Source of the DNA: RYN-230 sp963717125
Lineage (GTDB): Bacteria; Actinomycetota; Actinomycetes; Streptosporangiales; Streptosporangiaceae
NCBI GenBank assembly: GCA_963717125.1
Contig: CAVQVG010000020.1
Span: forward strand, 248,001-312,000
Reading direction: 5' to 3'
DNA: 64,000 nucleotides
In this document: piece by piece, positions 1 through 9,874 of the stretch
Numbering within the stretch: position 1 is the first letter of the stretch
Layout: every line of letters starts with the position of its first letter
The notes under the pieces: model-generated
Seen by the model: the letters and a program-made list of their open reading frames with translations, nothing else
Told to the model about the DNA's origin: nothing
The model's database searches: none
Made by a program: the position numbers and the translations under genes

Positions 1-3000
1 GTCCCGGCGATCCGGACGATCACCTCCACCAGGGCCCGCCGCCGCCGGTCCACCGCGATCCCGTCCACGAACGACTTGTCCACCTTGAGCATGCTGATCG
101 GCAGCTCCCGCAGGTAGCTGAGCGAGGAATAGCCGGTGCCGAAGTCGTCGATGGCCAGCCGCACGCCCATCCGGCGCAGCTCGGCCAGGTCGGCGCGGAT
201 CTGGTGGTCCGGCCGGAGCAGCACGCTCTCGGTCAGCTCCAGCAGCAGCGTGTCGGGCGGCAGCCCGGTGCGGGCCAGGATGCGCTGCACACCGGGCACG
301 AAGTCCGGATCGCGGAGCTGGCGGGCGGACACGTTCACGCTGACGTACCGCGGCGGCTGGTGCGGGGCCCGCTGCTCCCGGCGCACCGTGTCCGCCGCGG
401 CCCGCTCCAGCACCCACAGGCCGAGCCGGATGATGTGGCCGGTTTCCTCGGCCACCGCGATGAACTGCTCCGGCGGGATCATCCCCCACTGCGGGTGCGG
501 CCAGCGGGCCAGCGCCTCGAACCCGGCCACGTCGCCGCTGGTCAGCTCAACAATGGGCTGGTAGACGACGGTGAAGCCGGACTCCGCGATCGCGGTGTCC
601 ATGGCGGCCTGCAGCTCCCGGCGGCGGCGGATGCCCGCGCTGAGCACCGGCTGGTAGCGCCGCCACTGCCGCTTGCCGGCCGCCTTGGCCGCGTACAGCG
701 CCAGGTCGGCCTGCCGGACCAGGTCGCCGGTGCTGTTCGTGTCGGCCGAGACGGCCACCCCCACCGTGGCGGTGGCCGTGGCCGGGCCGACGCCCAGCGC
801 GAACGGCTCGTCGAACGCGGCCACGATGGCAGCGGCCAGCGTGTCCACCGTGCCGGCGTCCCCAGCCTCCGGCAGCAGCAGCGCGAACTCGTCGCCGCCC
901 AGCCGGGCCGCCAGCCCGGTGCCGCCGGCCAGCGCCGCCAGCCGCTGGCCCGCCGCCACCAGCAGCTCGTCGCCGGCCGCGTGGCCCATCGTGTCGTTGA
1001 TCACCTTGAAGTCGTCCAGGTCGGCGAACAGCACGGCGACCACCGCCCCGGTGCGCCGGGCCCGGGCCAGCGCGCGCACCACCCGGTCCTGGAACAGCAC
1101 CCGGTTGGGCAGCCCGGTCAGCGAGTCGTGGAACGCCTGGTACTTGAGCTCCCGCTCGAGCTGGCGTGGCTCCGTCACGTCCCGCATGGTGAGCACCAGG
1201 CCGCCCACGGTGGGCTCCTGGCGCAGGTCGCTGCACCGGACCTCGACTTCCACGTAGCCGCCGTCCTGGCTGATGATCCGCCAGTCCTCGTCGATCCCGG
1301 GGCGGGCGCGCATATCCGCCAGCGCGCGGTCGATCTCGGCCCGCTCGGCGGGCTGGACCAGGTCGGCCAGCCGCGCGCCTTCCACCTGGACGTCACCGAA
1401 CAGGTTCCGGGCCGACGGCGTCGCGTACCGGACGCTGCCGTCGTCGTCCACGATCAGGATGACGTCCGAGGTGTCGTGGACCAGCGTGCGGAAGTACGCC
1501 TCGCGGTTGCGCTGGACGACCTCCCCGCTCAGCATGATCCGCTCGATGGCCAGCGCCACCTGGTGGGCCAGCAACTCCAGGGTCCCGGCCAGCGCGGTGA
1601 GGTCCGGGCGGGTGCCGAACGTGGCCAGCACGCCCGGCAGTACGTCACCAGACGGCCGGCCGGAGAGCGTGAGCGGGCAGAGCAGCACGTGGTCGGCGGC
1701 CGCGCCCGGGCCTGCGGGCCGCCGTACCCGGCCGCGAGCCGCGGCTCGGCACTCCGGCCGCCTGGCTGGCCGCGCAGCGCGGCCAGCCAGGCGGCCGCTA
1801 CCTCCGGGGGCAGGTCGGGCGGCCCGGGCGGCTGCCATGGCGGGGCACTGACCAGGCGCAGCGTGCCGCTGTCCCGCACGGCCAGCTGCACCGCCTGCGG
1901 GCGAGGCGGGGCGATGAGCGAGCTCACCGCGGCCCGCACGACGCTGGCCGCCTGCTCCTCGGTGGCCGCCGCCGCGAGCGACTCACCCGCCGCGCGGAGC
2001 ACCTGGGTCCGGTCCAGGGCCACCCGGAGCGACCGGGTCGTGTCGGCCAGCCGGGAGATCACCAGCAAGTACAGCACGGCCGAGCAGATGGCGATCACGG
2101 CGGCGTCCGGCAGGTGCCGGTCCAGCGCCCCGGCGAGCAGCACCGCCGGGGCGATCAGCGCGGCCAGCAGGAGCAGGGCCAGCCGGACCGGGCTGCGCTG
2201 CGGCGGCTGCCGCCGGCCCGGCTGGGTCAGCCGGGTCATGCTGGGATGCAGCGCCGCCGCGCCCCAGGCCGCGTAGCACACGGCCCAGCCCGCGCTCACC
2301 GCGAGCAGGCGGCGCCCCGAGCCGTCCTGCTCGAGCAGGCGGCTGTACCCGACGTCGGCCGCCAGCAGCGCGATGCCGCCCAGCGCAAGCAGCTGGACCG
2401 ACCGGATCCGCCCGCCCCCCTCGGCCAGCAGCCGGGCCAGCAGGCCGGCCAGCAGGGCCAGCATCAGCAGGTCGCCGAGCGGGTAGCCGATCGCGGCCGT
2501 CCGGCCCAGGCCGGACAGGCCGGCCGCTCGGGCACCCGGCAGCACCAGGTAAAGCCAGGCCAGCACAGCTCCGCCAGCGGTCACGGTCAGCGTGTCGAGC
2601 AGGCCGCGCCGGTCCCGCCCGGCCGTCCGGGCCCGGATGAACAGGACCAGCCCAGCCACGTAGAGCGGGTAAGCGGCCAGGTCACAGACGTCCGCCGGGG
2701 ACGGGAACGGCGGCGGCCGCCCGCCGGGCCCGGCACTGGCCAGGGCCAGCACCTGCCCGGCCAGCGAGGTCAGGCTGCCCGCCGCCAGCAGCCGCCAGGG
2801 CGCCCGGCGGGCCGGCCGGTTGACGCGCGGCCCGGCCAGCAGGCCGGCCACCCCGGTCAGCCCCAGCAGGCTCCACGCCGCGGCCCGCAGCCCGGGCACC
2901 AGGTAGTAGAGCACCGCGAGCAGCAGCACGCAGGCGGTGTAGCCCGCCACCATGCCCCGTTGCCGCCGCTGCACCGCTACCCCCCTGGCGTGCCGCCCAG

Positions 3001-3004
3001 GCAT
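1..3004 (-). CDS. membrane-bound GGDEF/EAL c-di-GMP enzyme, frameshifted, 3' end outside window
   Basis: Probable bifunctional diguanylate cyclase/phosphodiesterase with a membrane sensor. From ATG 3004 about eight hydrophobic segments (residues ~20-320) are followed by a GAF-like domain, a PAS domain, a GGDEF domain and an EAL domain that runs off base 1. The cyclase motif RLGGDEF, the phosphodiesterase motif GFEALARW and DDFGTGYSSLSYL are all intact, so both activities are plausible. The frame changes inside the GAF domain between about 1690 and 1745: the N-terminal frame stops at 1529, while PAS-GGDEF-EAL lies in the frame reached by adding one base. This may be an indel error or a real lesion. 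No good ribosome site precedes ATG 3004; ATG 2953, just before the first membrane segment, is an alternative start. Confidence 0.85.
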
Positions 3005-3057
3005 GCCCGCGGGGGCGCAGGCACAACTGCCACAGCCGACGCGCTTGGCTCTGCTCT

Positions 3058-3108
3058 ACCAAATATTAAACAGAGCGTAACAGTTTGCCTTCAAAGTGTG
3101 TTCAGTTG
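3058..3108 (-). promoter_or_regulatory. AT-rich candidate promoter of the GGDEF/EAL gene
   Basis: A conspicuously AT-rich stretch in otherwise very GC-rich DNA, upstream of the GGDEF/EAL start on the minus strand. It contains a -10-like TAATAT (minus strand, 3068 to 3063), but no convincing -35 at the usual distance. The call rests on composition and position only. Confidence 0.25.
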
Positions 3109-3178
3109 CCGGTCAGCGGGGCCGCCCGGACGCTCCTCAGCCGGTCCGGGGACCGGCCCCGGCGCTCCCCGGTCGCGG

Positions 3179-5647
3179 TCAGCCGGACCGGGGCGGGCGC
3201 TCCCCGGCCGGGCCGCCGGCCAGGCCGGCGCGGCGCAGCGCGTCGGCCATGGCGCCGTCGGCCGGCGGCTGATCCCGGCGCGGCCGGTCGCGGTCCCGCC
3301 CGGGCTGGTTTCGGTCCCGGCGTGGCTGGTCGGGGTCGCGGCGTGGCTGGTCGGGGTCGCGGCGTGGCTGGTCCGGGTCGCGGCGTGGCTGGTCCGGGTC
3401 GCGGCGTGGCTGGTCGCGACTGGGCCGCCGGCCAGCCCGGCCCGCGGGCTCGTCGTCCAGCCGCAGGCTGAGCGCGATGCGCTTGCGCGGGATGTTGACG
3501 CTGAGCACCCTGACCCGCACCACGTCACCGGGCTTGGCCACCTGCCGCGGGTCGCTGACGAAGTCCCGCGACATCGCGGACACGTGCACCAGGCCGTCCT
3601 GGTGCACGCCCACGTCCACGAAGGCGCCGAACGCGGCCACGTTGGTCACCACGCCTTCCAGCACCATGCCGGGCGCCAGGTCCGCCAGCGTCTCCACCCC
3701 CTCGGCGAACGTCGCGGTGGTGAACGCCGGGCGCGGGTCGCGGCCTGGTTTCTCCAGCTCGCGGAGGATGTCGCTGACCGTCGGCACGCCGAACCGGTCG
3801 TCGGTGAAGTCCTGCGGCCGCAGCCCGCGCAGCACCGTGGTGTTGCCGATCAGCCCGGGCATGCCGGTGCCCGCCGCGGCCAGGATGCGCCGGACCACCG
3901 GATACGCCTCGGGGTGCACGCTGGACGCGTCGAGCGGGTCGTCCCCGCCGGGGATGCGCAGGAAGCCGGCGCACTGCTCGAACGCCTTCGGGCCGAGCCG
4001 GGGCACCTCGCGCAGCGCCGTCCGGCGGCGGAACGGCCCCGCCTCGTCCCGGCGCGCCACCACCGCCGTGGCCAGCCCCTCGCTGATCCCGGACACCCGC
4101 GCCAGCAGCGGGACCGACGCCGTGTTGACGTCCACACCGACCGCGTTCACGCAGTCCTCGACCACCGCGTCCAGCGACCGGGACAGCTTGGTCTCGGCCA
4201 CGTCGTGCTGGTACTGGCCCACGCCGATCGACTTGGGGTCGATCTTGACCAGCTCGGCCAGCGGGTCCTGCAGCCGCCGCGCGATGGACACCGCGCCGCG
4301 CAGCGACACATCCATCCCGGGCAGCTCCCGGGAGGCGTACGCGGACGCCGAGTACACCGACGCGCCTGCCTCGGACACCGTCACCTTGGTCAAGGACAGC
4401 TCCGGATGCGCCCTGATCAGATCCGCGGCCAGCCGGTCGGTCTCCCGCGAGGCGGTGCCGTTGCCGATCGCGATGAGCTCCACCTGGTGCGCCGCGGCCA
4501 GCCGGGCCAGCGTGGCGATGGACTGGTCCCACTGCCGCTTCGGCTCATGCGGGTAGATCGTCGCGGTGGCGACCGGCTTGCCGGTGCTGTCCAGCACGGC
4601 CACCTTCACCCCGGTGCGGAAGCCCGGGTCCAGGCCCATCGTGGGCCGCGAGCCGGCCGGCGCGGCCAGCAGCAGGTCGCGCACGTTGGCCGCGAACACC
4701 TTGACCGCCTCATCCTCGGCCCGCTGCCACAGCCGCATCCGCAGGTCCACGCTCAGGTGCACGACGATCCGGGTGCGCCAGGCCCAGCGGACCGTCTCGG
4801 CCAGCCAGCGATCCCCCGGCCGGCCCTGGCCGGTGAGCCCGGCCCGGCCGGCGATCCGGGTCTCGTACTCGGTCGGCTCGCCGTCGTCCCCGGGATCCAT
4901 GGTGAGCTCCAGGACCTGTTCCTTCTCGCCGCGCATCATGGCCAGGATGCGGTGCGACGGCAGCGCGGTGAACGGCTCGTCGAACTCGAAGTAGTCGGCG
5001 AACTTGGCGCCCGCCTGTTCGCCGCCCTCGCGAACCCGGGAGACCAGCCGCCCGCGCGACCACATCAGCTCACGCAGCTCGCCGATCAGGTCGGCGTCCT
5101 CGGCCAGCCGCTCGGCCAGGATGGCCCGCGCCCCGTCCAGCGCGGCGGCCGCGTCTGGCACGCCCCGCTCCGGGTGCACATACCCGGCGGCCGCGTCCCG
5201 CGGGTCCTGCTCCGGGCTGGCCAGCAGCTGGTCGGCCAGCGGCTCCAGCCCCGCCTCCCGGGCGATCTGCGCCTTGGTCCGCCGTTTCGGCTTGAACGGC
5301 AGGTAGATGTCCTCCAGCCGGGCCTTGGAATCGGCGGCCATGATGCGCTCGGTGAGCTGGTCGTCCAGCTTGCCCTGGGCGCGGATCGAGTCCAGGATGG
5401 CCGCCCGCCGCTCCGCCAGCTCGCGCAGGTAGCGCAGCCGCTCCTCCAGGGTGCGCAGCTGCGCGTCGTCCAGCCCGCCGGTCGCCTCCTTGCGGTAGCG
5501 CGCGATGAACGGCACCGTAGCGCCGCCGTCGAGCAGCTCGACCGCGGCCGCCACCTGGCCCTCCCGTACGGCGAGTTCGCCGGCGATCCGGCGCTGGACG
5601 GGGACTCCGGCGGCCGGCTGGGCGGCGGCCTGGGCGGGGGTGGTCAC
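3179..5647 (-). CDS. tex: Tex family RNA-binding transcription accessory protein
   Basis: Cytoplasmic nucleic-acid-binding protein of the Tex/Spt6-like family, implicated in transcription and RNA turnover. The N-terminal Tex domain (ATVPFIARYRKEATGGLDD), the YqgF-type RNase H-like fold (LDPGFRTGVKVAVLD), the helix-hairpin-helix region (SIGVGQYQHDV, NTASVPLLARVSG) and the C-terminal S1 domain (GAFVDVGVHQDGLVHVS) follow in the family order. I prefer GTG 5647 over the farther ATG 5746, because GGAAGG lies about 12 bases before it and homology begins right after it. An unusual tail after the S1 domain holds about five heptapeptide repeats of the type QPRRDPD, encoded by a 21-bp tandem repeat; it is basic/acidic and probably disordered, so an RNA-binding extension is possible. 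Confidence 0.95.
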   Translation of the reverse strand: MTTPAQAAAQPAAGVPVQRRIAGELAVREGQVAAAVELLDGGATVPFIARYRKEATGGLDDAQLRTLEERLRYLRELAERRAAILDSIRAQGKLDDQLTERIMAADSKARLEDIYLPFKPKRRTKAQIAREAGLEPLADQLLASPEQDPRDAAAGYVHPERGVPDAAAALDGARAILAERLAEDADLIGELRELMWSRGRLVSRVREGGEQAGAKFADYFEFDEPFTALPSHRILAMMRGEKEQVLELTMDPGDDGEPTEYETRIAGRAGLTGQGRPGDRWLAETVRWAWRTRIVVHLSVDLRMRLWQRAEDEAVKVFAANVRDLLLAAPAGSRPTMGLDPGFRTGVKVAVLDSTGKPVATATIYPHEPKRQWDQSIATLARLAAAHQVELIAIGNGTASRETDRLAADLIRAHPELSLTKVTVSEAGASVYSASAYASRELPGMDVSLRGAVSIARRLQDPLAELVKIDPKSIGVGQYQHDVAETKLSRSLDAVVEDCVNAVGVDVNTASVPLLARVSGISEGLATAVVARRDEAGPFRRRTALREVPRLGPKAFEQCAGFLRIPGGDDPLDASSVHPEAYPVVRRILAAAGTGMPGLIGNTTVLRGLRPQDFTDDRFGVPTVSDILRELEKPGRDPRPAFTTATFAEGVETLADLAPGMVLEGVVTNVAAFGAFVDVGVHQDGLVHVSAMSRDFVSDPRQVAKPGDVVRVRVLSVNIPRKRIALSLRLDDEPAGRAGRRPSRDQPRRDPDQPRRDPDQPRRDPDQPRRDPDQPRRDRNQPGRDRDRPRRDQPPADGAMADALRRAGLAGGPAGERPPRSG
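3318..3415 (-). repeat. 21-bp tandem repeat in the 3' end of tex
   Basis: About 4.7 copies of a 21-bp unit (plus-strand units start at 3318, 3339, 3360, 3381 and 3402, core GGCGTGGCTGGTC). The unit length is a multiple of three, so copy-number change would preserve the frame and only lengthen or shorten the QPRRDPD tail of Tex. Confidence 0.9.
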
Positions 5648-5843
5648 GATCGGGGGCTGCCTTCCGGTGGGCTGCTGGCACGCGGGCCGGGTGGTCCCGG
5701 GCCTGTCCCGGCCCGCCCGCGACCATATGGTAGGTCCGACGCGCACGCTGCAGTACGTCCGGTGAACCCGGCCCCGGTTTAGCCGCCGGGGACCGGGGCA
5801 GTTCAGCCGGCACTATGGCACCTGCTCCGCTGACGGCTCAGCC

Positions 5844-6818
5844 GTGACCAAGCCCAAGTCGGGCGGCGAGACTATCCGCACGGTCCTGGTGGCCGGGGTG
5901 GCCAACATCGTGGTCATGGTGGCTAAGCTGGCTGCCGGCGTGCTCACCGGGTCGAGCGCGATGCTGGCCGAGGCCGCGCACTCGTTTGCCGACACGCTCA
6001 ACCAGGCTTTCCTGTTCACCTCGGTGCGCCGGGGCGAGCGCCCGCCCGACCGAGACCACCCGTTCGGCTACGGCCAGGAACGCTACTTCTGGTCGCTGCT
6101 GGCCGCGTTCGGCATCTTCGTCGCCGGGGCCGGGTTCTCGGTGTTCGAGGGCATCCTGTCGCTGCACAGCCGGACGCACAACTTCGTCATCGCGTACGTG
6201 GTGCTGGGTGTGTGCGCGGTCGCCGAGGGCACCTCGTTCCTCCGGGCCAGCCACCAATTGCGCGGCGAGGCCCGGCGCGACCACACCGAGCTGCTCGAGC
6301 ACGTCAAGACCAGCCCGGACACCACGGTCAAGGCGGCGCTGTTCGAGGACACCGCGGCCGTCATCGGCCTGGCCCTGGCCGCTGCGGGCCTGCTGCTGGA
6401 GCAGCTGACCGGTTCCCCGGTCTTCGACGGCGCCGCGTCCATCGCGATCGGCGTGCTGCTGATCGTGGTAGCGGTCCGGCTCGGCCTGGACAGCCGCGAC
6501 CTGCTCATCGGCCGGGCCGCCGACCCGAAGCTGCAGCAGATCATCCAGGACGAGATCGAGCACACGCCCGGCGTGGACCGGCTGGTCGGCCTGCAGACCA
6601 TGCACGTCGGCCCGGACAGCATCATCGTCGCGGCCCGGGTGGACCTCATCGATGACGCGCGCGCCGACCAGGTGGAGAACCTGGCCGAGGACATCGACCG
6701 GCGGCTGGCCGAGCGGCTGCCGGTCACCGCGCACGTGTTCGTGGACCCGACGCCTGGCGGGCGGCGCCCGGTGGCCGGTCCAGCGCCCGGGACAGCGGGC
6801 CAAGGCGGCCGCTCGTGA
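5844..6818 (+). CDS. cation diffusion facilitator family efflux protein
   Basis: Inner-membrane divalent-cation/proton antiporter of the CDF family, 324 residues, the usual length. About six membrane segments are followed by a cytoplasmic C-terminal domain (about residues 220-305). The metal site in the second membrane helix is seen as AEAAHSFADTLNQ (H-x3-D), and HPFGYGQERYFW is a typical CDF loop. The second site in the fifth helix is an E-D variant (ALFEDTAAVIG), seen in several actinobacterial members, so the metal (Zn, Fe or Mn) cannot be named. It starts at GTG 5844, divergent from tex. Confidence 0.9.
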   Translation: MTKPKSGGETIRTVLVAGVANIVVMVAKLAAGVLTGSSAMLAEAAHSFADTLNQAFLFTSVRRGERPPDRDHPFGYGQERYFWSLLAAFGIFVAGAGFSVFEGILSLHSRTHNFVIAYVVLGVCAVAEGTSFLRASHQLRGEARRDHTELLEHVKTSPDTTVKAALFEDTAAVIGLALAAAGLLLEQLTGSPVFDGAASIAIGVLLIVVAVRLGLDSRDLLIGRAADPKLQQIIQDEIEHTPGVDRLVGLQTMHVGPDSIIVAARVDLIDDARADQVENLAEDIDRRLAERLPVTAHVFVDPTPGGRRPVAGPAPGTAGQGGRS

Positions 6819-6886
6819 GCAACGCCACCGTTTAACTCGCGGCCGGCGGGTAGCCACAGGGCGACACCGAGCCGCCGGAGATCACG

Positions 6887-7117
6887 ATGACCCTGCCTGC
6901 CAGCCAGCAGCGCGCCCTGGACGCGATCGACAGCGATCTGCGCGGTGCCGATACCCGGCTGGCCAGCATGTTCCGCGTGTTCGCCGAGCTGACCCGGCTG
7001 GAGAAGATGCCACCGCGCGAGACGATCCAGCCGGTCCGCTGGTGGACCCAGGCGGGCCGCCGGGCCGCCCGCCGGCCGCGTGGCGGCCAGCCGCGCACCG
7101 GACCGGCCGGCGGGTAG
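6887..7117 (+). CDS. small DUF3040-like hypothetical protein
   Basis: A 76-residue protein whose N-terminus (SQQRALDAIDSDLRGADTRL) resembles the start of the actinobacterial DUF3040 family, but the membrane segments of that family are absent; the C-terminus is Arg/Gly-rich. The ATG follows a purine-rich GGAGATCACG. It ends two bases before the GTG of the next gene, so the pair is probably co-translated. Function unknown. Confidence 0.55.
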   Translation: MTLPASQQRALDAIDSDLRGADTRLASMFRVFAELTRLEKMPPRETIQPVRWWTQAGRRAARRPRGGQPRTGPAGG

Positions 7118-7119
7118 GC

Positions 7120-8280
7120 GTGGGCAGCGACACCAGCCTGACCGAGCCGGCTGGCCACCCAGACCCGGACCGCCAGCCGGACCAGATGCAGCAGGCGGTG
7201 GACCAGGCGGCGGCCGTGGCCGAGGAAACCGGCGGGCTGGGCCGCCTCGGCCGCCCGATGAACCGGCGCTCCCCGTTCTTCGTAGGCATGGCCGCGGCGG
7301 CCGGCGTGGCCGTCACCTACGGGCTGGTCGAGCTGCTCATCCGGGCCCGGTCCGTGCTGGTGCTGATCGGCCTGGCCCTGTTCATCGCGGCCGGCCTCGA
7401 TCCGGCCGTCGGCTGGCTGACCCGGCGCCGGCTGCCCCGCTGGTCCGCGGTGGTGCTGATCCTGCTGGCCGTGGCCGGTATCGTGGCCGGGTTCGTCGCC
7501 GCCGCCATCCCGCCGCTCACCGCCCAGGTCAGCGCGCTGGTGCACGAACTACCGCATTACATGACCGCGCTGCAGGACCACAACTCGGCGCTGGGCAAAC
7601 TGAACGGCCGCTACCACGTCGAGCAGCGGCTGGCCAAGCTGCTCTCCAGCAAGGGAACCGCCCTGGTCGGCGGGGTGCTCGGGGCCGGCGAGCTGGTGCT
7701 CAGCGCGGCTAGCGAGATGCTGGTGGTGACCGTGCTGGTGGTCTACTTCCTGGCCGCCATGCCGCACATCAAGATGTTCTTGTACCGGCTCGCGCCCGCC
7801 TCCCGGCGGCCCCGGGTCATCCTGATCGGCGACGAGATCTTCGTCAAGGTCGGCGGCTACATGCTGGGCAACTTCCTCACCTCGCTGATCGCCGGACTCG
7901 GCACCTGGGCCTGGCTGGAGATCTTCGGCATCCCCTACCCGCTGCTGCTCGGCCTGCTGGTCGCGCTGCTGGACCTGATCCCGGTCATCGGGTTGACCAT
8001 CGGCGGGGCGATCGTCTCGCTGGTCGCGCTGACCGTGTCGCTCCCGGTCGCCCTGGCCACCCTGGCCTTCTACATCGGCTACCGGCTGGCCGAGGACTAC
8101 CTGATCGTGCCGCGGATCATGGGCCGGACGGTCGAGGTGCCCGCCGTGGTGACCGTGGTGGCGGTGCTGCTCGGCGGGGCGCTGATGGGGCTGATCGGCG
8201 CGCTGGTGGCCATCCCGGCCGCGGCCGCCCTCCGGCTACTGCTGCGCGAGGTGACGTTCCGGCGACTGGACGCGAGCTGA
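7120..8280 (+). CDS. AI-2E family (PerM-like) transporter
   Basis: Polytopic membrane protein of the AI-2E/PerM transporter family, 386 residues. A polar N-terminus of about 45 residues is followed by two hydrophobic hairpins, a central non-membrane segment (about residues 140-210), and then the characteristic C-terminal helices with GNFLTSLIAGLGTW, PYPLLLGLLVALLDLIPVIG and VPRIMGRTVEVPAVVTV. The substrate is unknown; family members include exporters and Na+/H+ antiporters. The start is GTG 7120, two bases after the stop of the upstream small gene; longer in-frame extension upstream is only a shadow of the cation efflux gene. Confidence 0.9.
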   Translation: MGSDTSLTEPAGHPDPDRQPDQMQQAVDQAAAVAEETGGLGRLGRPMNRRSPFFVGMAAAAGVAVTYGLVELLIRARSVLVLIGLALFIAAGLDPAVGWLTRRRLPRWSAVVLILLAVAGIVAGFVAAAIPPLTAQVSALVHELPHYMTALQDHNSALGKLNGRYHVEQRLAKLLSSKGTALVGGVLGAGELVLSAASEMLVVTVLVVYFLAAMPHIKMFLYRLAPASRRPRVILIGDEIFVKVGGYMLGNFLTSLIAGLGTWAWLEIFGIPYPLLLGLLVALLDLIPVIGLTIGGAIVSLVALTVSLPVALATLAFYIGYRLAEDYLIVPRIMGRTVEVPAVVTVVAVLLGGALMGLIGALVAIPAAAALRLLLREVTFRRLDAS

Positions 8281-8360
8281 ACGGGGAGCGCGAGCCGAAC
8301 GGGGAGCGCCAGCCGAACGGGGAGCGCCAGCCGAACGGGGAGCGCGAGCCGAACGGGGAG
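8279..8360 (+). repeat. 18-bp tandem repeat spanning the AI-2E gene stop codon
   Basis: About 4.5 copies of an 18-bp unit (starts 8279, 8297, 8315, 8333, 8351; core GAACGGGGAGCGC). The first copy contains the TGA of the AI-2E gene. The stretch is open in the frame of the next gene, where it would encode NGERxP hexapeptides, but no ATG or GTG precedes it in that frame. Each copy also carries a GGGGAG purine run. Confidence 0.85.
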
Positions 8361-8390
8361 GACGCCGCCCGGCCGTCGTTCTGGACCCGG

Positions 8391-9425
8391 GTGACGCGGC
8401 GGCCGGTGCGCAAGATAGTGCTGCTGCTCATCCTGGCGCTGATCGTCGAGTACCTGGTCATCCCGGAACTGGTCGGCGCGAGCAAGGACCTGTACCTGCT
8501 GGGCCAGATCGGCGTGCTGTGGACGGTGGCCGGCGTGGCGCTGGAAGCCGCCTCGCTGTTCTGCTACGCGCTGCTGACCCGGGTCCTGCTGCCCGCCGAA
8601 GGCCGTCCCGGGCTGGCCCGGCTGTTCGCCATCGACCTGTCGGCCGCCGCGGTCGCGCACGTCATCCCGGCCGGGACGATCGGCAGCGCCGGCGTCGGCT
8701 ACCAGCTGTTCACCTCGGAAGGCCTGGACGGCACCGACGTGGGCGTGATGATGGCGACCAAGGGCATGGGCTCCACCGTCGTGCTGAACGTGCTGCTCTG
8801 GCTGGCGCTGGTCATCTCCATCCCGGTGTCCGGCTTCCGCCCGCTCTACGCGACAGTCGCCATCGTGGGTGCGGTCCTGCTGGCCGCGTTCGCCGCGCTG
8901 GTGGTCGGGTTCACCCGCGGCGGGGCGCGGGCCGGGCGCATCCTGCGGGCCGTCGGGGACAAGATCCCCCGGGTCGGCGGCGAGCGGCTGGAAAAGATCG
9001 TGCTGCAGGCCAGCGACTCGCTGCGCCGGCTCGCGTCCGACCGGCGGGTCATGATCAGCGCCCTGACCTGGGCCTCGCTCAACTGGCTGCTCGACGCGGC
9101 GTCGCTGTGGTGCTTCATCGCCGCGTTCGGCCGCTTCGCCAACCCGGTGGGCCTGTTCGCCGCGTACGGCATCGCCAACGTGCTCGGCGCCATCCCGGTC
9201 AGCCCGGCCGGGCTGGGCGTGATTGATTCGGTCACGCCGGTGCTACTGGTCAGCTTCGGGCTGACCAGGAGCGTGGCCACGCTGGGCGTGCTCGGCTGGC
9301 GGCTGGTCAACTTCTGGCTGCCCATCCCGGCCGGCGCCGCCGCCTATGTGTGGCTCAAGGCGCCGCGCGGGTCCGGCCTGCGCGCCGTGCGGCGCACCCT
9401 GGCCGAGCTGACCGGCCGCCGCTGA
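8391..9425 (+). CDS. UPF0104/YbhN-like lysylphosphatidylglycerol synthase-related membrane protein
   Basis: Integral membrane protein (344 residues, about eight helices) of the family that includes the flippase-like domain of MprF and YbhN/AglD. Diagnostic segments are IDLSAAAVAHVIPAGTIGSAG near residue 85 (the VPGGG-like loop) and GIANVLGAIPVSPAGLGVID near residue 265 (the P-x2-PGGLG-like signature). No catalytic synthase domain is present, so a lipid or glycolipid transport role is inferred. GTG 8391 has no strong ribosome site; the frame stays open upstream through the 18-bp repeats to the end of the AI-2E gene, so the true start may be a rarer codon there. Confidence 0.85.
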   Translation: MTRRPVRKIVLLLILALIVEYLVIPELVGASKDLYLLGQIGVLWTVAGVALEAASLFCYALLTRVLLPAEGRPGLARLFAIDLSAAAVAHVIPAGTIGSAGVGYQLFTSEGLDGTDVGVMMATKGMGSTVVLNVLLWLALVISIPVSGFRPLYATVAIVGAVLLAAFAALVVGFTRGGARAGRILRAVGDKIPRVGGERLEKIVLQASDSLRRLASDRRVMISALTWASLNWLLDAASLWCFIAAFGRFANPVGLFAAYGIANVLGAIPVSPAGLGVIDSVTPVLLVSFGLTRSVATLGVLGWRLVNFWLPIPAGAAAYVWLKAPRGSGLRAVRRTLAELTGRR

Positions 9426-9463
9426 CCCGCCCAGGGCCGCCGGTGGCCGGATAGGATGCGGCG

Positions 9464-9847
9464 GTGGGCGAGCACGGCACGCCGGGCGAGCCGGGCCGCG
9501 GCAGCGGCCTGGTCCTCGACGACGGAACGCTGCGGATCACCTGGCTGGATGGCGAGCCGCCCATCATGGCCCTGGCCGGCGAGGTGGACGAATCCAGCTA
9601 TCCCGGGCTGGTCGCCGCGCTCACCGGGGCCGCCGCCCGCCATGACGAGATTCACCTGGACCTCTCCGGCCTGGGCTACTGCGACCTGGCCGGGCTGCGC
9701 GCCATCGTGCGACTGGCCAGCCCGGACGCGCCGGGCGGCGGCGCGGTCAAGCAGGTGGTGCTGCACCAGGTGCCGGACGCGCTGCGCACCGTGCTGCACA
9801 TCGTGGGCTGGGACACAGCCGTTCAGCTAACACTGGCGCCCGGCTGA
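9464..9847 (+). CDS. STAS domain protein, anti-sigma antagonist-like, no phosphoacceptor Ser
   Basis: 127-residue single STAS domain, related to anti-anti-sigma factors and to the STAS half of MEDS proteins. The usual switch motif D-S-S/T-G-L is replaced by YCDLAGLRAIVRLASP, so the serine phosphorylated by RsbW-type kinases is missing. It is a close paralogue of the STAS protein at 19011-19358 (shared GEVDES/GEIDES, CDLAGLRAIVRLASP, VP..LR.VL, GWD). GTG 9464 is chosen because the STAS fold needs this frame. It is convergent with the two-component operon, whose last gene ends 27 bases away. Confidence 0.85.
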   Translation: MGEHGTPGEPGRGSGLVLDDGTLRITWLDGEPPIMALAGEVDESSYPGLVAALTGAAARHDEIHLDLSGLGYCDLAGLRAIVRLASPDAPGGGAVKQVVLHQVPDALRTVLHIVGWDTAVQLTLAPG

Positions 9848-9874
9848 CCCTGGCCGCCGACTGAGCGGGTCTGG

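Noticed and set aside
2114..5782. 1222-residue open frame on the plus strand opposite tex
   Set aside because: Shadow frame in GC-rich DNA; composed of Arg/Gln/Gly/Pro-rich low-complexity sequence, while the minus strand has the full Tex domain set.
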